DNA of 64,000 nt. Origin: Nelumbo lutea. Its lineage: Eukaryota > Streptophyta > Magnoliopsida > Proteales > Nelumbonaceae. A program made the position numbers and the translations under genes. The notes under the pieces were generated by a model. It ran no database searches. It was not told where the DNA came from and worked only from the letters and a program-made list of their open reading frames with translations. The DNA lies in NCBI GenBank assembly GCA_022828595.1, contig JAKGHH010000002.1, positions 80,448,383 to 80,512,382 on the forward strand, read 5' to 3'. This document shows, in pieces, positions 33,541-44,463 of this stretch. Each line of letters starts with the position of its first letter. The first letter of the stretch is position 1.

Positions 33541-34300
33541 TTAATGGCAGACCAAGCAAAGACGTAGGAATTAGTTTTGAGGAAACTTACCAGTTCAGAT
33601 AGTCTCTCTGGGGGAAGGTTATACTTGACACAGACTGTCTTCTCGGGCTCGACCTTGTCTAAGGGAACAGAGATGAGGTCCTTAGCTGGTTGGCCTCGGC
33701 TCGCTGGTTCCTCCCTGCGGTCGAAGCCCTCTAGTGGCAGTGCTTCCTTGTTCTTGCCCTTTAGTGCTGCCACATAGCACTAGTGGGTTGCTTGCTAATC
33801 CCCATGAATGACTCTGGCATCGTGTTCGGTGGGGAACTTGAGGGCAAGGTGATACGAGGAGGTGGCGGCCTTGAGTGCATGAAGGGTCGATCTCCCCATG
33901 ATTGCATTGTAGGGGGGGCCAATCGTTACAACCAAGAACTTGTGCATCCTCGTCACCTGCCAAGGCTCGGTTCCTATCATGACAGGTAGGGTAATTTTTC
34001 CCTACGGTCTGATTACATTACCGGAGAAGCCAGTCAGTGGAACACCGACTGGCTGGAGGTGCTTAGGAGCTATGTTCATCTTCTAAAAAGCTTCATAGAA
34101 TAGATTGTCAGCCGAGGAGCCGGTGTCAATGGGGATCCTCTTAACTACGAAGTTTGCAATGATGGCCGAGATCACCAAAGCGTCATCATGGGGGACTGTG
34201 ACCCCCTTCAAGTCCTTGTTTGTAAAGGAGAGGGTTTCTTACTGCTTCGATTTTTTGGGGGTAGGCCCGTGGTTGCTCAACTGCCTGGTGTAGGCCTTGT
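33541..34300 (-). pseudogene. Aspartic protease and RT linker of gypsy element J
   Basis: The minus strand shows [19 protein letters not shown] followed by the protease active site IDTGSSAD (about 34108-34131), then YNAIMGRSTLHALKA (about 33870-33915) and KFPTEHDARVIHGD (33795-33845). The 90-codon block 33501-33773 links to RT (NLPPERLSELVSFLK). Gypsy Tat-like proteases usually have DNGSS or DTGSS here. It is split into several frames by indels. Confidence 0.8.
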
Positions 34301-34439
34301 GGACCGAGGCCGAGGCTCCACCCGAGGCCGTGCCCCCGGCAATGACATCGATGACACTGGCTAACTATTGGTACTGCTGCTACTAATGTTGTTGCTGCTA
34401 CTGGGAGGATGAAGCACCTGGCTCGCCACCCACGAACTA

Positions 34440-36076
34440 CTTAAGATGCCCTCGTTGGATGAGGGACTCTATCTCATTCTTCAGATCATAACAATCCTCT
34501 GTGTCGTGGTCGGTGCCGCGGTTGTACTTGCAATATTTTTTGGGATTTCCCCTTTTGGGGTTCCTGTTCGTCTTCTTAGGCCACTTCATGAACTTCTCCT
34601 CCCTGATTTGAGTGGTGTGTATTGGTTGTAAGTTAGGGTCGAGGCCGGTAGCTTCTTGTGGTCCTTGCTACTATTGTTGTTGTTGTGGTCGTGGTTGTCT
34701 CCGCCCTTCCTCTTCTTCTTAGGGGCCCTTTTGTCGTGCTCGGCCTCCCTCTCTTGGTTGTCCCCGGCCAAAGCCTCTTCGGCCGTAATGTATTTTTGGG
34801 CCTTCTTGAGGAATTCTAGCTTCATCTTTGATGGGTTCATGGCGACCGAGCACTTCAGGGCTGAACCGGGGCAGAGGGCATTGATGGCAGCATGCATGAA
34901 ATCCATGGGGTTGAGGTCACAGACCTTTAGCTCTTCCTTCTTGAAGTAGTCGATGTAGGACCGCAGACTCTCTCCCGGCTTCTGCTTGATAGACATTAGC
35001 AAGACTATGCTTTTCTGGCATCGTCTATTGCTAATGAAGCGAGCAAGGAATAGGCTAGCAAACTACTCCCACGAGTTGATTGATCTAGGTGGGAGGTTGG
35101 AGAACCAATGATGGGTAGCTCCCCTGAAGGTGGCCTGGAAAGTGCGGCACATCAAGGCATCAGAATACCCATAGAGTATCATGAGTGCTCTAAAACTCTC
35201 TAGGTGGTTGTTGGGGTCCGAGATCATGTCATACATCTCTAGTGTGGGAGCTTTGAAGTGTTGGGGGAGAGGCTCAGATATGATGTCTGGGGTGAAGGTG
35301 TCCATCCTCCCTATCAGATTGCCCGGGTCGTCTGAGGTGTTAGCTCAGCTCTCTCGAACTTGGCAGAGCTTGTCTTTGACAGCCCCAATCTCAGTTCGCA
35401 GTTCTGCAATCTGAGGGTTTGTTGGGGCTTGCCACCCGTCTTTGTCCTCATGGGCATGATGAGGGTCAGGACGAACTCTGGAATGCTCTGAGGCAGGATC
35501 GTGCGCCTCGCATCTGGTGCGGCGGTCGCTCAAGACATCGTGGAGGTCTGAGGCTGGCGCGGGAGAGGCGTGGCATCGGCCCTCGGCCCTTGAATGGGCA
35601 CTACGACGGTCAAGGTGCCCGCCCTCATCCTAGGGGTTCTCCCTTCGGCAGTGGTGGTGTTGCTCAGAAGGTTGGCGGATGTCTTTAGACCACATCGACT
35701 CTTCCTCCCTTCGGCTGGGAGGTCTCTCGTTCCTACGTGGTAGGTTGGTGGGTCGGTGCTGCCAGACTTGACAAGTTCGGACCGTTGGGGGTCGGCCAAA
35801 CTGAATGCTAGGGGCTCGACGTACTCATGTCGGCTCCAATGACCCGACACCCCGGTGGGATGGTCGCCTCGGGAGGAACCTCCTGCCTGGGGGTAGTCTT
35901 GTTCCACGCGCTACGTGAGGTATTCCAGATGGTCGATGACTGCCTGAAACTGTTCATCCATGACCTGGTTCTGGGGTTCCTGGCTCTTTGTACCATGATA
36001 TTTGAAGCTTTAGGAGATCTTGAGTTTGTAGTGTTTTGGGGGATTGTCTTAGCAATGGTTCCCATAGACGGCGCCA
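34440..36076 (-). pseudogene. gag of gypsy element J
   Basis: Capsid/nucleocapsid polyprotein on the minus strand. From the 5' side: MDEQFQAVIDHLEYLT (about 35915-35965), an acidic linker with PQIAELRTEIGAVKDKL (about 35360-35410), the core FTPDIISEPLPQHFKAPTLE (about 35240-35300), HLESFRALMILYGYSDALMC, then KQKPGESLRSYIDYF (34950-34995) and a Lys-rich region. The nucleocapsid shows YCKYNRGTDHDTEDC (about 34490-34535), a CX7HX4C knuckle. The blocks 34586-35002 and 35063-35305 are open; the whole needs frame changes. These motifs are the usual ones for Tat-like gypsy gag. Confidence 0.85.
36059..36076 (-). other. Primer-binding site of J
   Basis: The minus strand reads TGGCGCCGTCTATGGGAA, two bases from the right LTR. 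It confirms that the right LTR is the 5' one. Confidence 0.88.
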
Positions 36077-36078
36077 AT

Positions 36079-36713
36079 TGTTGATGCTTGGTTTGGCCGA
36101 GGGCAACAAATTAAATTCACTCCCATGCTTTGAAGGAGGGCTGAAGGCTTTGATGATTCAGAGGAGATGAGCTGAGGCCGAGGACTGGAGACCAAGGCGA
36201 ATCACTCCTTTGGATACTGTAGAAGCTGAGGGCTGGTACTGAGAAGGGTGTCCGAGGGCGGATGAGTTACTGTTCCTGTAGCGGTGAATCTACAAGGGAG
36301 AAGGTGTCAGAGGCCTTAGGTGAGGACCTGGCGAGGGCTTTGATGGTCAAGTTAGTAAACATGCAAGGTAAGCAACAAGTGTAGAGCCGAGGGGTCCAAA
36401 CGAGGCCTTAGATAGTGCTTGGTCCTTAGAGGAGAGAACACTAGAGATCACAAAGGTTTTCAATCCCTTACCTTGTGGGGGTTGCCTTGCATTTATAGCT
36501 GGAGCTGCTAGGGGGTAGTTAGGCTCGGATGGTCCAGATGCAAGCTGTACGTGGGCCTGGTGAGATGTTTTACCAGAGCCACGTGGCGCCCTACGACTGG
36601 GTCTGTCTAGTCCATGTCAGGTAACCCTGAGTGTCCTCATGGTAAGCCTATGCGGATGTCCTCCATTCGACACACATCAGCCTTGTATAGGCCAGCCGAA
36701 TGCGCCTACATTA
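36079..36713 (-). repeat. Right (5') LTR of gypsy element J
   Basis: A 635-bp LTR; the plus strand starts TGTTGATGC and ends ACATTA (ACATCA in the other copy). Its last 93 bp match 1-27 plus 11040-11105. The minus-strand TATA box is at 36492-36498. Confidence 0.85.
36492..36498 (-). promoter_or_regulatory. TATA box of J 5' LTR
   Basis: The minus strand reads CTATAAATGCAAGGC, a typical plant TATA context. Confidence 0.55.
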
Positions 36714-37981
36714 ATCCTTATTCTATTTTTCCCCTGTGAAAGACTGAAACAAGAGTGTGCATCAAAGTGGATGTGATCTAATTACAAATAGGAAAACTAT
36801 GCAAAATCCATGTTTGATCTGTATTTGGATCATGATCCAATCTATGGACAACATTGTTTCTCTATTACTAAACTCAGAGATTCTATGGCTTTAGTATTCC
36901 ATAGTTACTTACCCTTGAGAACATGTTAGAACAGCCTAACACAGGATTCAGTTGAGTTCAGTCCCTCACCCACAGTCAGATTTATCATTTATTAGTCCAA
37001 AAGTAGATCAGTTACATGGAAAAAATTACTTAATTGTTGTCTGTCAATGTAGCTCTCTGCAAAAATGATGCAACTTAAATCCCATTTGGTGATACAAATC
37101 AGGAATTTCCTATCCCAACAATGTTCTACTATTCTCTTGGTCAAACTAGATGGAATGTGGAAACCATGAGAAACTCGTATTTTTCTAGTCAAGAATTTTG
37201 GGAGTGCAAGCACTCCTCAAGAGTTGACTGAGTTAAGTAGATGACATTTTCCCTTAAACATAGGTTGTAGTTGAACAGCCTTGAACTGATCATAATATAA
37301 TCAGGTCAGCCATATATAAGGGATCTCATTAGGATTAAAAAACTATAAATCACATTCATCCAATCTGAATGCAGAATATGCTGAGCGTTGTTCTTCAGAT
37401 CACCATCAACTATGGAGCACAACCACCTATATGCTCATTAAAATAAAATAAGATGTACAGATATAAAGTCAAGGCAAGGCACCAGAACACCATACCCACC
37501 AGAACTAGATCCAAATCAAGTAGATGACTAAATGTGATGTAAACAGACACTTACTATTTATATATAGTAAATCACAAACCATAACTTGTGACTATCAACA
37601 ACCTCCAGATTTGAATTAAGATTTGTCTTGAACCTTAGTCTTTGTAGAATAGTTGTACTTAGCTTATAAATCAGGATGTGGGAATAGAAAACTGATAATT
37701 AATGCTTAGTGTCCTTCTTAAAAAAGCTACAACTGCCCCCATAGGTAGAATATAAGCACTCCATAGCCAATAAGTAAAGCTCCATTGCCATTTAGGGGGG
37801 GGGGTCCTTAATATGGCCACTTACATTAAACTTTACCAAAGGAGTTTTATCAATTAACATATTGAACAGAGCAAGGTCACCATGCAACAAAAACATGGAA
37901 TCATTGTCCTAGAGCACAAGTGAATCTCAAGGGACCAAAAAACAAAATGTAAATAAGAAAATTTATGAGAAAGTAGCATAC
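36714..37981. other. Flanking DNA right of J, no gene seen
   Basis: AT-rich sequence outside the LTR elements, with a G10 run near 37794-37803. No exon or repeat is supported. If the exon at 37982 is real, this would be its downstream intron and 3' side. Confidence 0.4.
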
Positions 37982-38095
37982 CATGACATCTTTGAACTTC
38001 CAAAACTAAGTTGTGGCTGTGCAACATATCCTGGAAGTGCCATACCAACAGCAGGAACTCCAAGACCACCAGGATGTTGGCCCCATATCGCATGA
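37982..38095 (-). CDS. Isolated host-gene exon, hypothetical
   Basis: On the minus strand a 114-bp segment sits between an AG acceptor (CCACCTCTAG) and a GT donor (GTATGC). It is open in one phase for 37 codons and reads HAIWGQHPGG then LGVPAVGMALPGYVAQPQL. The Gly/Pro/Gln-rich composition and dinucleotide borders differ from the surrounding AT-rich DNA and from every transposon here. The residues faintly recall the C-terminal region of plant Btz/MLN51-like (CASC3) proteins, but I hold this weakly. No neighbouring exon was found, so it may be a pseudogene fragment. Confidence 0.4.
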
Positions 38096-38615
38096 CTAGA
38101 GGTGGCAATTGGGTGGGTGGGTTTGGGTTCAACATAAATTAATAGAAATTACATAAAAATTTGAAAAAACAGAAATTGCAACTTTCATTTTGTCCTTTCT
38201 ATACATGTGAAAAAACAGTATTACTGTGAAAATTACAACAGTTCTGGGGTGTATTCCTGAACTGCCCTGTGTACTCTTGAATTGCCCTTCGGAGTTTGGA
38301 TCGAGATGGGATTAAGAGTTGCAACTCTTGATTCTTCTTATCATCCCTTTCAACCTCCCTACTGCTCTTTTAGAACATCCAAGCTCTGGAGTAAAAACAT
38401 AAGCACGATGGTCTAGAATAGCATTCAAACCCTAATGAATTAATACAGATCAAAACCTGACATAAAGCAAAAGGAGAAACTCAACTCTTTCATTATCTAT
38501 CTTCCTAAGGATTCCAAGCCCATTGTTTAGCATCAGACTTCCAATCATCCCCGAAGTCCTCATCTACTGTATGTGCCAAGCAACAGACCAACCAAAGGTG
38601 TGAATGAAGGTGTCA
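38096..38615. other. Noncoding flanking DNA
   Basis: No supported gene. The plus strand at 38097-38125 (TAGAGGTGGCAATTGGG) recalls hAT transposon ends, but no inverted partner was found. Confidence 0.35.
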
Positions 38616-39350
38616 ATTGAATTCCAGTTGAGTTTATCATAGTAGGAACCATTCAGACTTCAGAGGCCCATCATAACCTCTTCCACCCACCATGGTCTAG
38701 GATTATACCACTTGTACAGGGATCAGATGTGATGTAACATGATGAGGGATGGAGCCACCCAAACTGTAATGGACAAAATGTTGACTCCACCCAAACTATG
38801 TACCATCATTTTGCTTATACACATTTTTTTCATTCCTTTTTTTTTTTAATTTTTCTCTGATACTAATTTGATGTTAGGATAGGTATCTTTTACTTGCGGA
38901 TAAAAGACAAGTATCAGTTGTATGAGATTATAGAAAATAGGACACTGCTGGAGTGTCAGACAAAATGAGCAAAAAATTATATGAGATTATTGAATTCCAG
39001 TTGAGTTTATCATAGAAGGAACCATTCAGACTTCAGAGACCCATCATAACCTCTTCCACCCACCATTGTCCGGGATTATACCACTTGTACAGGGATCAGA
39101 TGTGATGTAACATGATGAGGGATGGAACCACCCAAACTGTAATGGACAAAACGTAGACTCCACCCAAACTATGTACCATCGTTTTGCTCATACACATTTT
39201 TTTCTTTCCTTTTTTTTAGTTTTGCTCTGATACTAGTTTGATGTTAGGATAGGTATCTTTTACTTATGGATAAAAGACAAGTATCAGTTGTATGAGATTA
39301 TAGAAAATAGGACACCACTGGAGTGTCAGACAAAATGAGCAAAAAATTAT
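38616..39350. repeat. Tandem duplication of about 370 bp
   Basis: Copy 1 is 38616-38988 and copy 2 is 38989-39350, differing by scattered substitutions and a short 3' truncation. Each contains TCTGATACTA near its middle, which resembles a reversed copia PBS, so the unit may derive from an LTR-leader border. Confidence 0.9.
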
Positions 39351-40009
39351 AGGATAGCAACAATTAGGGCTCAAGAGACTAAGCATTCAATATGAAAGGG
39401 TTTGGACATGTTAATGGATATGTGTGGTTGGGGGATTTAGATAGGTAAAATCAATGATCATTGTATATTTTAGAGACCAAGGCAGAGAACTAGATTTGTT
39501 TCTTTTATATTAGTAACTAGGAAACTTAGTTTTTAAGTCTAATTTGGTACAGGCTGGAGCATTTTGTGCCCCCTAGTCAGTGTGGTAACTAGTCGGTGCT
39601 TAGGTGTTCAGGAATTTCATTGGTATATATGATAACATATTTAAGGAATTAGCACTCCCACCAGTGCTGAGAGGAAACTTCACGTGAATAGTCTTTTTGA
39701 AAGCTTGCTTGCTTGCTAGTAAAATTTTATAGTAAGTGCCTTCACTTCTTTGAATAAATGGCATAATATTCTTTCTTTCCACCTGAATGCATAGTTAGAA
39801 AGGACAAATAACCAGAGGTGGGTTTGTTTGGTGGTTTCCCATCCAAACATGACCAATAGAGTTAAATAAATCCCTGTAAAATTCAGTTCTTTTGTTTTCT
39901 TTGATATAACTAGAAATTTCAGTTCTACGAAGCATGCTATATTGTTTGTCAAGTTCGTATGGTGTATTTGATTGTGTTCACTCCACCCACTCGAATTCTA
40001 CAGAAATAT
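39351..40009. other. Noncoding DNA left of the Harbinger remnant
   Basis: Nothing supported. The left terminal inverted repeat of the transposon should lie here or nearby but was not identified. Confidence 0.35.
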
Positions 40010-40896
40010 ATGACAACCCAAGCAAATACAATGCAAGAGGAAATAACAAATGAATCTGCAACATGGTGTGAGGCCGAGGAAAGGACATTCATAGAGTTGA
40101 TGGTTGAGCAAGTAAAAGCACACAATAAGCCATCATGAACTTATAATATGGAAGGTTAGAAAAATATTATGGAGAAATTCAACCAGAGGCACCATAAGTT
40201 ATATAGTCGAGATCAGTTTAAGAATAATTTTCACCATCTGAAGAAAAAGTTCAATGATTATCAAAAAATTTGCAACCATACAGGCAGTGTATGGGACTAC
40301 CTTATTCCGGTAAGAATGTTATGAACATATATATAGACTATTTTTTTTATAGATTTCAAATTATTAAGATGCTAACACCAAATATACTTCATGCAGAAGT
40401 ATAAGTGTGCTAAATAGATAAGGAAAGAGGGTTGCCCATACTATGATGAATTGGAGATCATTTATTCAGGGACTAGTGCAACCGGTTACACCTTCATGGG
40501 TAATGTATAGAGCCCCTTCAGATGAAGAAAATGATCGAATCCCACTGACACAAGATCCAATTGGTGACTACTCCCCTAATGACATAGAAACACCTTATGC
40601 CTCCAGTACTCCAGGCACCCCACATATTGATACTGGCATAGAGATTCGGCCACCTATAGACAGGTTAACGAGAAGGGGTTTCCTACCATCATCTCTTAAG
40701 AAAGGGAAGAGGTCCAGACAAGGAGGTGATTTTATACCTGCTATGGAGATATGGTCTAAGATGTCCAAATGTAGGATGGACACAATTGAGTTTCAGATGG
40801 AGAGGCAGGCTAGAAAGGATAAAGAAATGGAAGAACGGAGTAAGGAGAACCCAGTCTCTGAATGTATGGAAGTTGTGAATGAATTCTTGATGATGG
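40010..40896 (+). pseudogene. PIF/Harbinger ORF1 (SANT/Myb-like protein), first part
   Basis: DNA-binding accessory protein of a PIF/Harbinger transposon, which normally acts with the transposase. From ATG 40010, exon 1 reads ATWCEAEERTFIELMVEQVK, then FKNNFHHLKKKFNDYQKI and TGSVWDYLIP, the usual SANT-like helices. Two in-frame stops (40136 and 40154) lie where related proteins have Arg/Phe and Trp. An 87-bp intron (40310-40396, GTAAG...TGCAG) leads to KEGCPYYDELEIIYSGTSAT, with one more stop near 40415. A frameshift near 40500 passes into the open block 40443-40904 (EENDRIPLTQDP; Lys-rich stretch; ECMEVVNEFLMM). Copia F interrupts after 40896. Confidence 0.75.
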
Positions 40897-41018
40897 TGAA
40901 GGGATAGGATATCTATCACATGGACGTCCAAATATTGCGGAATAAGGGGGTGAATTTCAAAAATTTTTCTCTCCCTTCAACTGGGAACCGAATTCCCTAT
41001 TTAGAAAATCATATTTTC
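40897..41018 (-). repeat. 3' LTR end fragment of copia F
   Basis: Matches the last roughly 120 bp of the family LTR. It joins the leader at about 41018/41019, where the plus strand reads TTTTCA then AAAGGGACACC. Confidence 0.85.
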
Positions 41019-42098
41019 AAAAGGGACACCATGGCAATGATGTGCATTCAGCCATGGTGTGCGCAAGATCCACTGTCGATTGAGCATGGGCCAAGCACTT
41101 ATGGCCCATGTACGTAGCACATCAGACATCCATACATCTCATGCAGGGATAAATTGATCCAATCAATTAATCATCTGTAAGTCCCATTGGAAGCTCGTTT
41201 TAAATCCATAATATTAACCATTAATATTATCTAGGTATATGGGCTGAAATAAGGTTACCCAGTTTGGCCCATATAGCTTTATCCTTTGAAGTGGGCTTTT
41301 GGCAATTTTAACTATTTAAAACTGGGCCTTTACAGGTTGGGCTGAATTAACCATTTAATTAAATATCAATCCTCAGGCCCATTAGTGGGAAAATTAGGGC
41401 TGACTTTCAGCCTTGATTAAACCCTAGATTTGGTCCAAACAGTTTGAATCAATCTTGGTTCGAATGGGTTTAGGGTTTGATCTTTAATTAAATCTTTAAT
41501 TCAAGAAAATAATATGAAATTAAGGAACTGATAAAACTAAATCAAGAATCAGTCAAACAGGGCTGTTTGCACAATCCATCCTGCAAAACAGAGGTTAGAT
41601 CATAGTTTGCAGTTTCATAAACTGTAAATTGCAGATTGTATTCCTCCCATCTGCAAAATCTTCTTCTCTGCGAAATCTCCCATTCTGTGCCACCATCTTC
41701 GATCCAAAAATAAAATATATAGAAATCCTATTTCTATTAATGATTACATCAGATCGAATACCTATACATTCAGTCTAAAAAATAAAAAAAATATATTTAC
41801 AGACCAAATGTAATAAATAAATCAAGAAACTGCAAATCTTGCAGTTTTCCCTGCGCAAACCAAGAATTCGATCTCCTCTTGTACAAACAGCCCATAAATC
41901 AAGAAAATCATAAAGAACTATTCTAAACAATAATCAGATTTATATAAAATTAATTTCAGATTATTTGCCCATCAATTTTGGGAACAAGTTTCCCAAAACC
42001 CATATCTACGCAAATCGGGTAGAATGCCTTCTGCCCATTTGCGCAGGTTCAGATCTGAAACAAATTGGTTTAAGATTTGAACCTAGCTCTGATACCAC
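41019..42098 (-). other. Leader of copia F
   Basis: Collinear on the minus strand with about 24605-25640 of element C. Noncoding. The PBS is at 42085-42097. Confidence 0.8.
42085..42097 (-). other. Primer-binding site of copia F
   Basis: The minus strand reads TGGTATCAGAGCT, next to the 5' LTR. Confidence 0.87.
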
Positions 42099-44049
42099 TA
42101 AAGGGATAGGATATCCATCACATGGATGCCCAAAGATTGTGGAATAAGGGGGTGAATTTCAAAAATTTTTCTCTCCCTTCAACTGGGAATCAAATTCCCT
42201 ATTTAGAAAATTATATTTCCAAGGATCATTCTTGAATCATAATCTGAACTAGATCTGAACCAAAAGGAGTAGGGAGGGATTATACCTAATATGGGGAAAC
42301 AGTATCTCCCAATGGAGGTGTTCACGCCCAAGGAAGGATCCAAAATCTGCTCCCACTGAAGATGGTGCAGTGCTGGATGGAGCAGAATCAACAATGTTCT
42401 TCCAAAAGAACTTGACCCTTTGCAAGAATCAACTGGATGACTTGTGAATATGGCTCCAATCAATCTTTTCTCCAAAAGGTTGGCATCAAGATCAAATCTT
42501 GATTATTCCTATAGAGAGGAGGAGATCAAATTGCTGGAGGCGGCGACTGCAGGAAGGAGGCGGCAAGAGAGTATTCGCAGGGAGCAAAATCCTCCCTTCT
42601 TGTGATTTCAACTCTGAAGACAGGAGTTGTGTATTGCATGTCTAAAGGCTGCCGCCCCCTCCTCCTTTTATAGACTTAAAGGGATCAGCTTCTAATCCCA
42701 TTAGGAGTTATTGATCCAAATCATATTTGGGTTAGAAGTCCCTTTAAGTGATAAGGGATAACCTTTATCTTATTTGTAGATTAGATCAGCCATCTCCTAA
42801 TCTAATTAGGAGGCTTCCAGATCTAAATCTTATTTAGATCTTGGACTCTCTAAGTGAATAGGGTCTGGGCCCTATCTTATTAGCTGATCCATCTCAGAAT
42901 TCGCCCCTTTAAGTGACTAATCAAATCAACCTAGTTCGAAATGGGTTTAAGGCCCATTTAAGGTTATGTATTCACTTAGCCTTCCAAACTATGCCCAGTT
43001 GGGTTTCCTTGTATGGCGTGGGACCCAAACATTGATCTACACATCAGCCACATGGGTTCAGCCCAACCTTTGTTACAAGGCCTGGCCGAATACACTGTTA
43101 TGGATAGTGCACCACCTGAAACCCATCTCATGGGCTCTATGGGCCCAACACTTACCCTAAGTGGTCATTGGGCCAAGCCACCTTGTAACACCCAGGGACT
43201 GTGGGCAGATGCAAGATTAGCCCATCAAGTGTTATCCTCAATGATCTTACACTTAACCTCTCAGCCCATATTGATCATACACTGCCCGACAAGAGAGGAC
43301 CTCTCCCTCGGCTGCAAGGAACAGTGTTGCACTCTCTACTTATATGGATCCCGGGAATTAAAACCTTTTGCAAATCATTTCGAAACCATAGTATATATAC
43401 TTTCATATCTCATATAAAATATATTTTGCAAAACAAATCTCAATGATTGAAATTAGCTGCCGGTAGTCTTGGTTTCCATCAGTGAGAGTGCATGACTAAT
43501 CATTACCTTTGTCCGACAAAGGGGCTGATCCTGTCACTATGATCACCCACTCAGATGAATTCTCAGACTATCCCAACATACCCAGGTTTTGACCCCGGCT
43601 AAGGATCTCCCTGAATGGTACATCAAAGACAATCCAATCCGACACCTAGTGCAGTATCATAATCGAGTCTAGGGGTCGGGTGTAACTTTCCAGTTTTGCC
43701 CATCAATCTCCAAGGTCTAGAGCAATACTAGAAATCAGGTCCAGTTCAAAGATTCAATTAATCCTACACTGTATGTGCCTAGGGTCTCACCCTGGCAGTT
43801 GAGACAGGCCACCCCAACCGACTTGGTGGCACCATAGTGTCAGCCTTGTCAGGATAGGTCTCCCCAGACTGACCCACTGGCTATGAACATTCTAAACTAA
43901 CACGAGTCTGATTAAGTGTCCAGTTTAAGGGTATTACATAGAAACATACTAAGGGAACATGAATCAAATATGCACTTTTATTCATTTACAATAAACTCAT
44001 AAAGTACATCATCTTGATTGAAGCTAAGGGCATACAAAACTGTCTAACA
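42099..44049 (-). repeat. 5' LTR of copia F
   Basis: 1951 bp, same family as LTR C. The plus-strand start is TAAAGGG where others have TGAAGGG. Confidence 0.9.
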
Positions 44050-44172
44050 GATGGGAGTAATCAATGTTGGGCATGTCTTGAAGGCAGCTCAAGCCTTCAA
44101 GGATGAATATTGGAGGCATGCATTCTTGACATTTACTACAGACTACCAGATTGAGTGGCTAAAGAACCTATA
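44050..44172 (+). pseudogene. PIF/Harbinger ORF1, last part
   Basis: Continues ORF1 after copia F: VINVGHVLKAAQAFKDEYWR, then FLTFTTDYQIEWLKNL and a stop. This is the normal C-terminal helix region of Harbinger ORF1 proteins. Removing F and one TSD rejoins it to the block ending at 40896. Confidence 0.72.
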
Positions 44173-44463
44173 GACATGGTTGGGTTTGTGATGTGGCATT
44201 TTGAAAACCTGAACATATTAGGATCAATTATAGGGTTATACTGCTTGGCTTGTTTTTTCTTTTTTTGCTGAACACATTATCATTTTTTATATGATTAGTT
44301 AAAGTATTATGATGAACACTATTTTCACTTTGGTGATGAACTTTTAGGAGTATAGATTACAATTTTGTGATGAATCTAGATAGGGACTATAGTGAATTTT
44401 GGTGATTAATTTATCATTTTATATTTGTATATACTGAATATTGTTTCTTGAATGTTATGTCAT

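Larger units (their letters stand above)
40897..44049 (-). mobile_element. Internally deleted copia F in Harbinger ORF1
   Basis: A minus-strand copia of the B/C family. It has a full 5' LTR (42099-44049), PBS and part of the leader (41019-42098), then directly the end of a 3' LTR (40897-41018). No coding sequence is left. The perfect TSD gatgg at 40892-40896 and 44050-44054 shows it moved as a unit or shrank after insertion. Confidence 0.92.

Noticed and set aside
38097..38125. hAT transposon end
   Set aside because: TAGAGGTGGCAATTGGG resembles hAT termini, but no inverted partner or 8-bp duplication was found, and part of it serves as the exon's splice acceptor.
40443..40904. 154-codon frame as a stand-alone gene
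   Set aside because: Its first codons are out of phase with the SANT-like protein. It is the ORF1 tail after a frameshift, not a separate gene.
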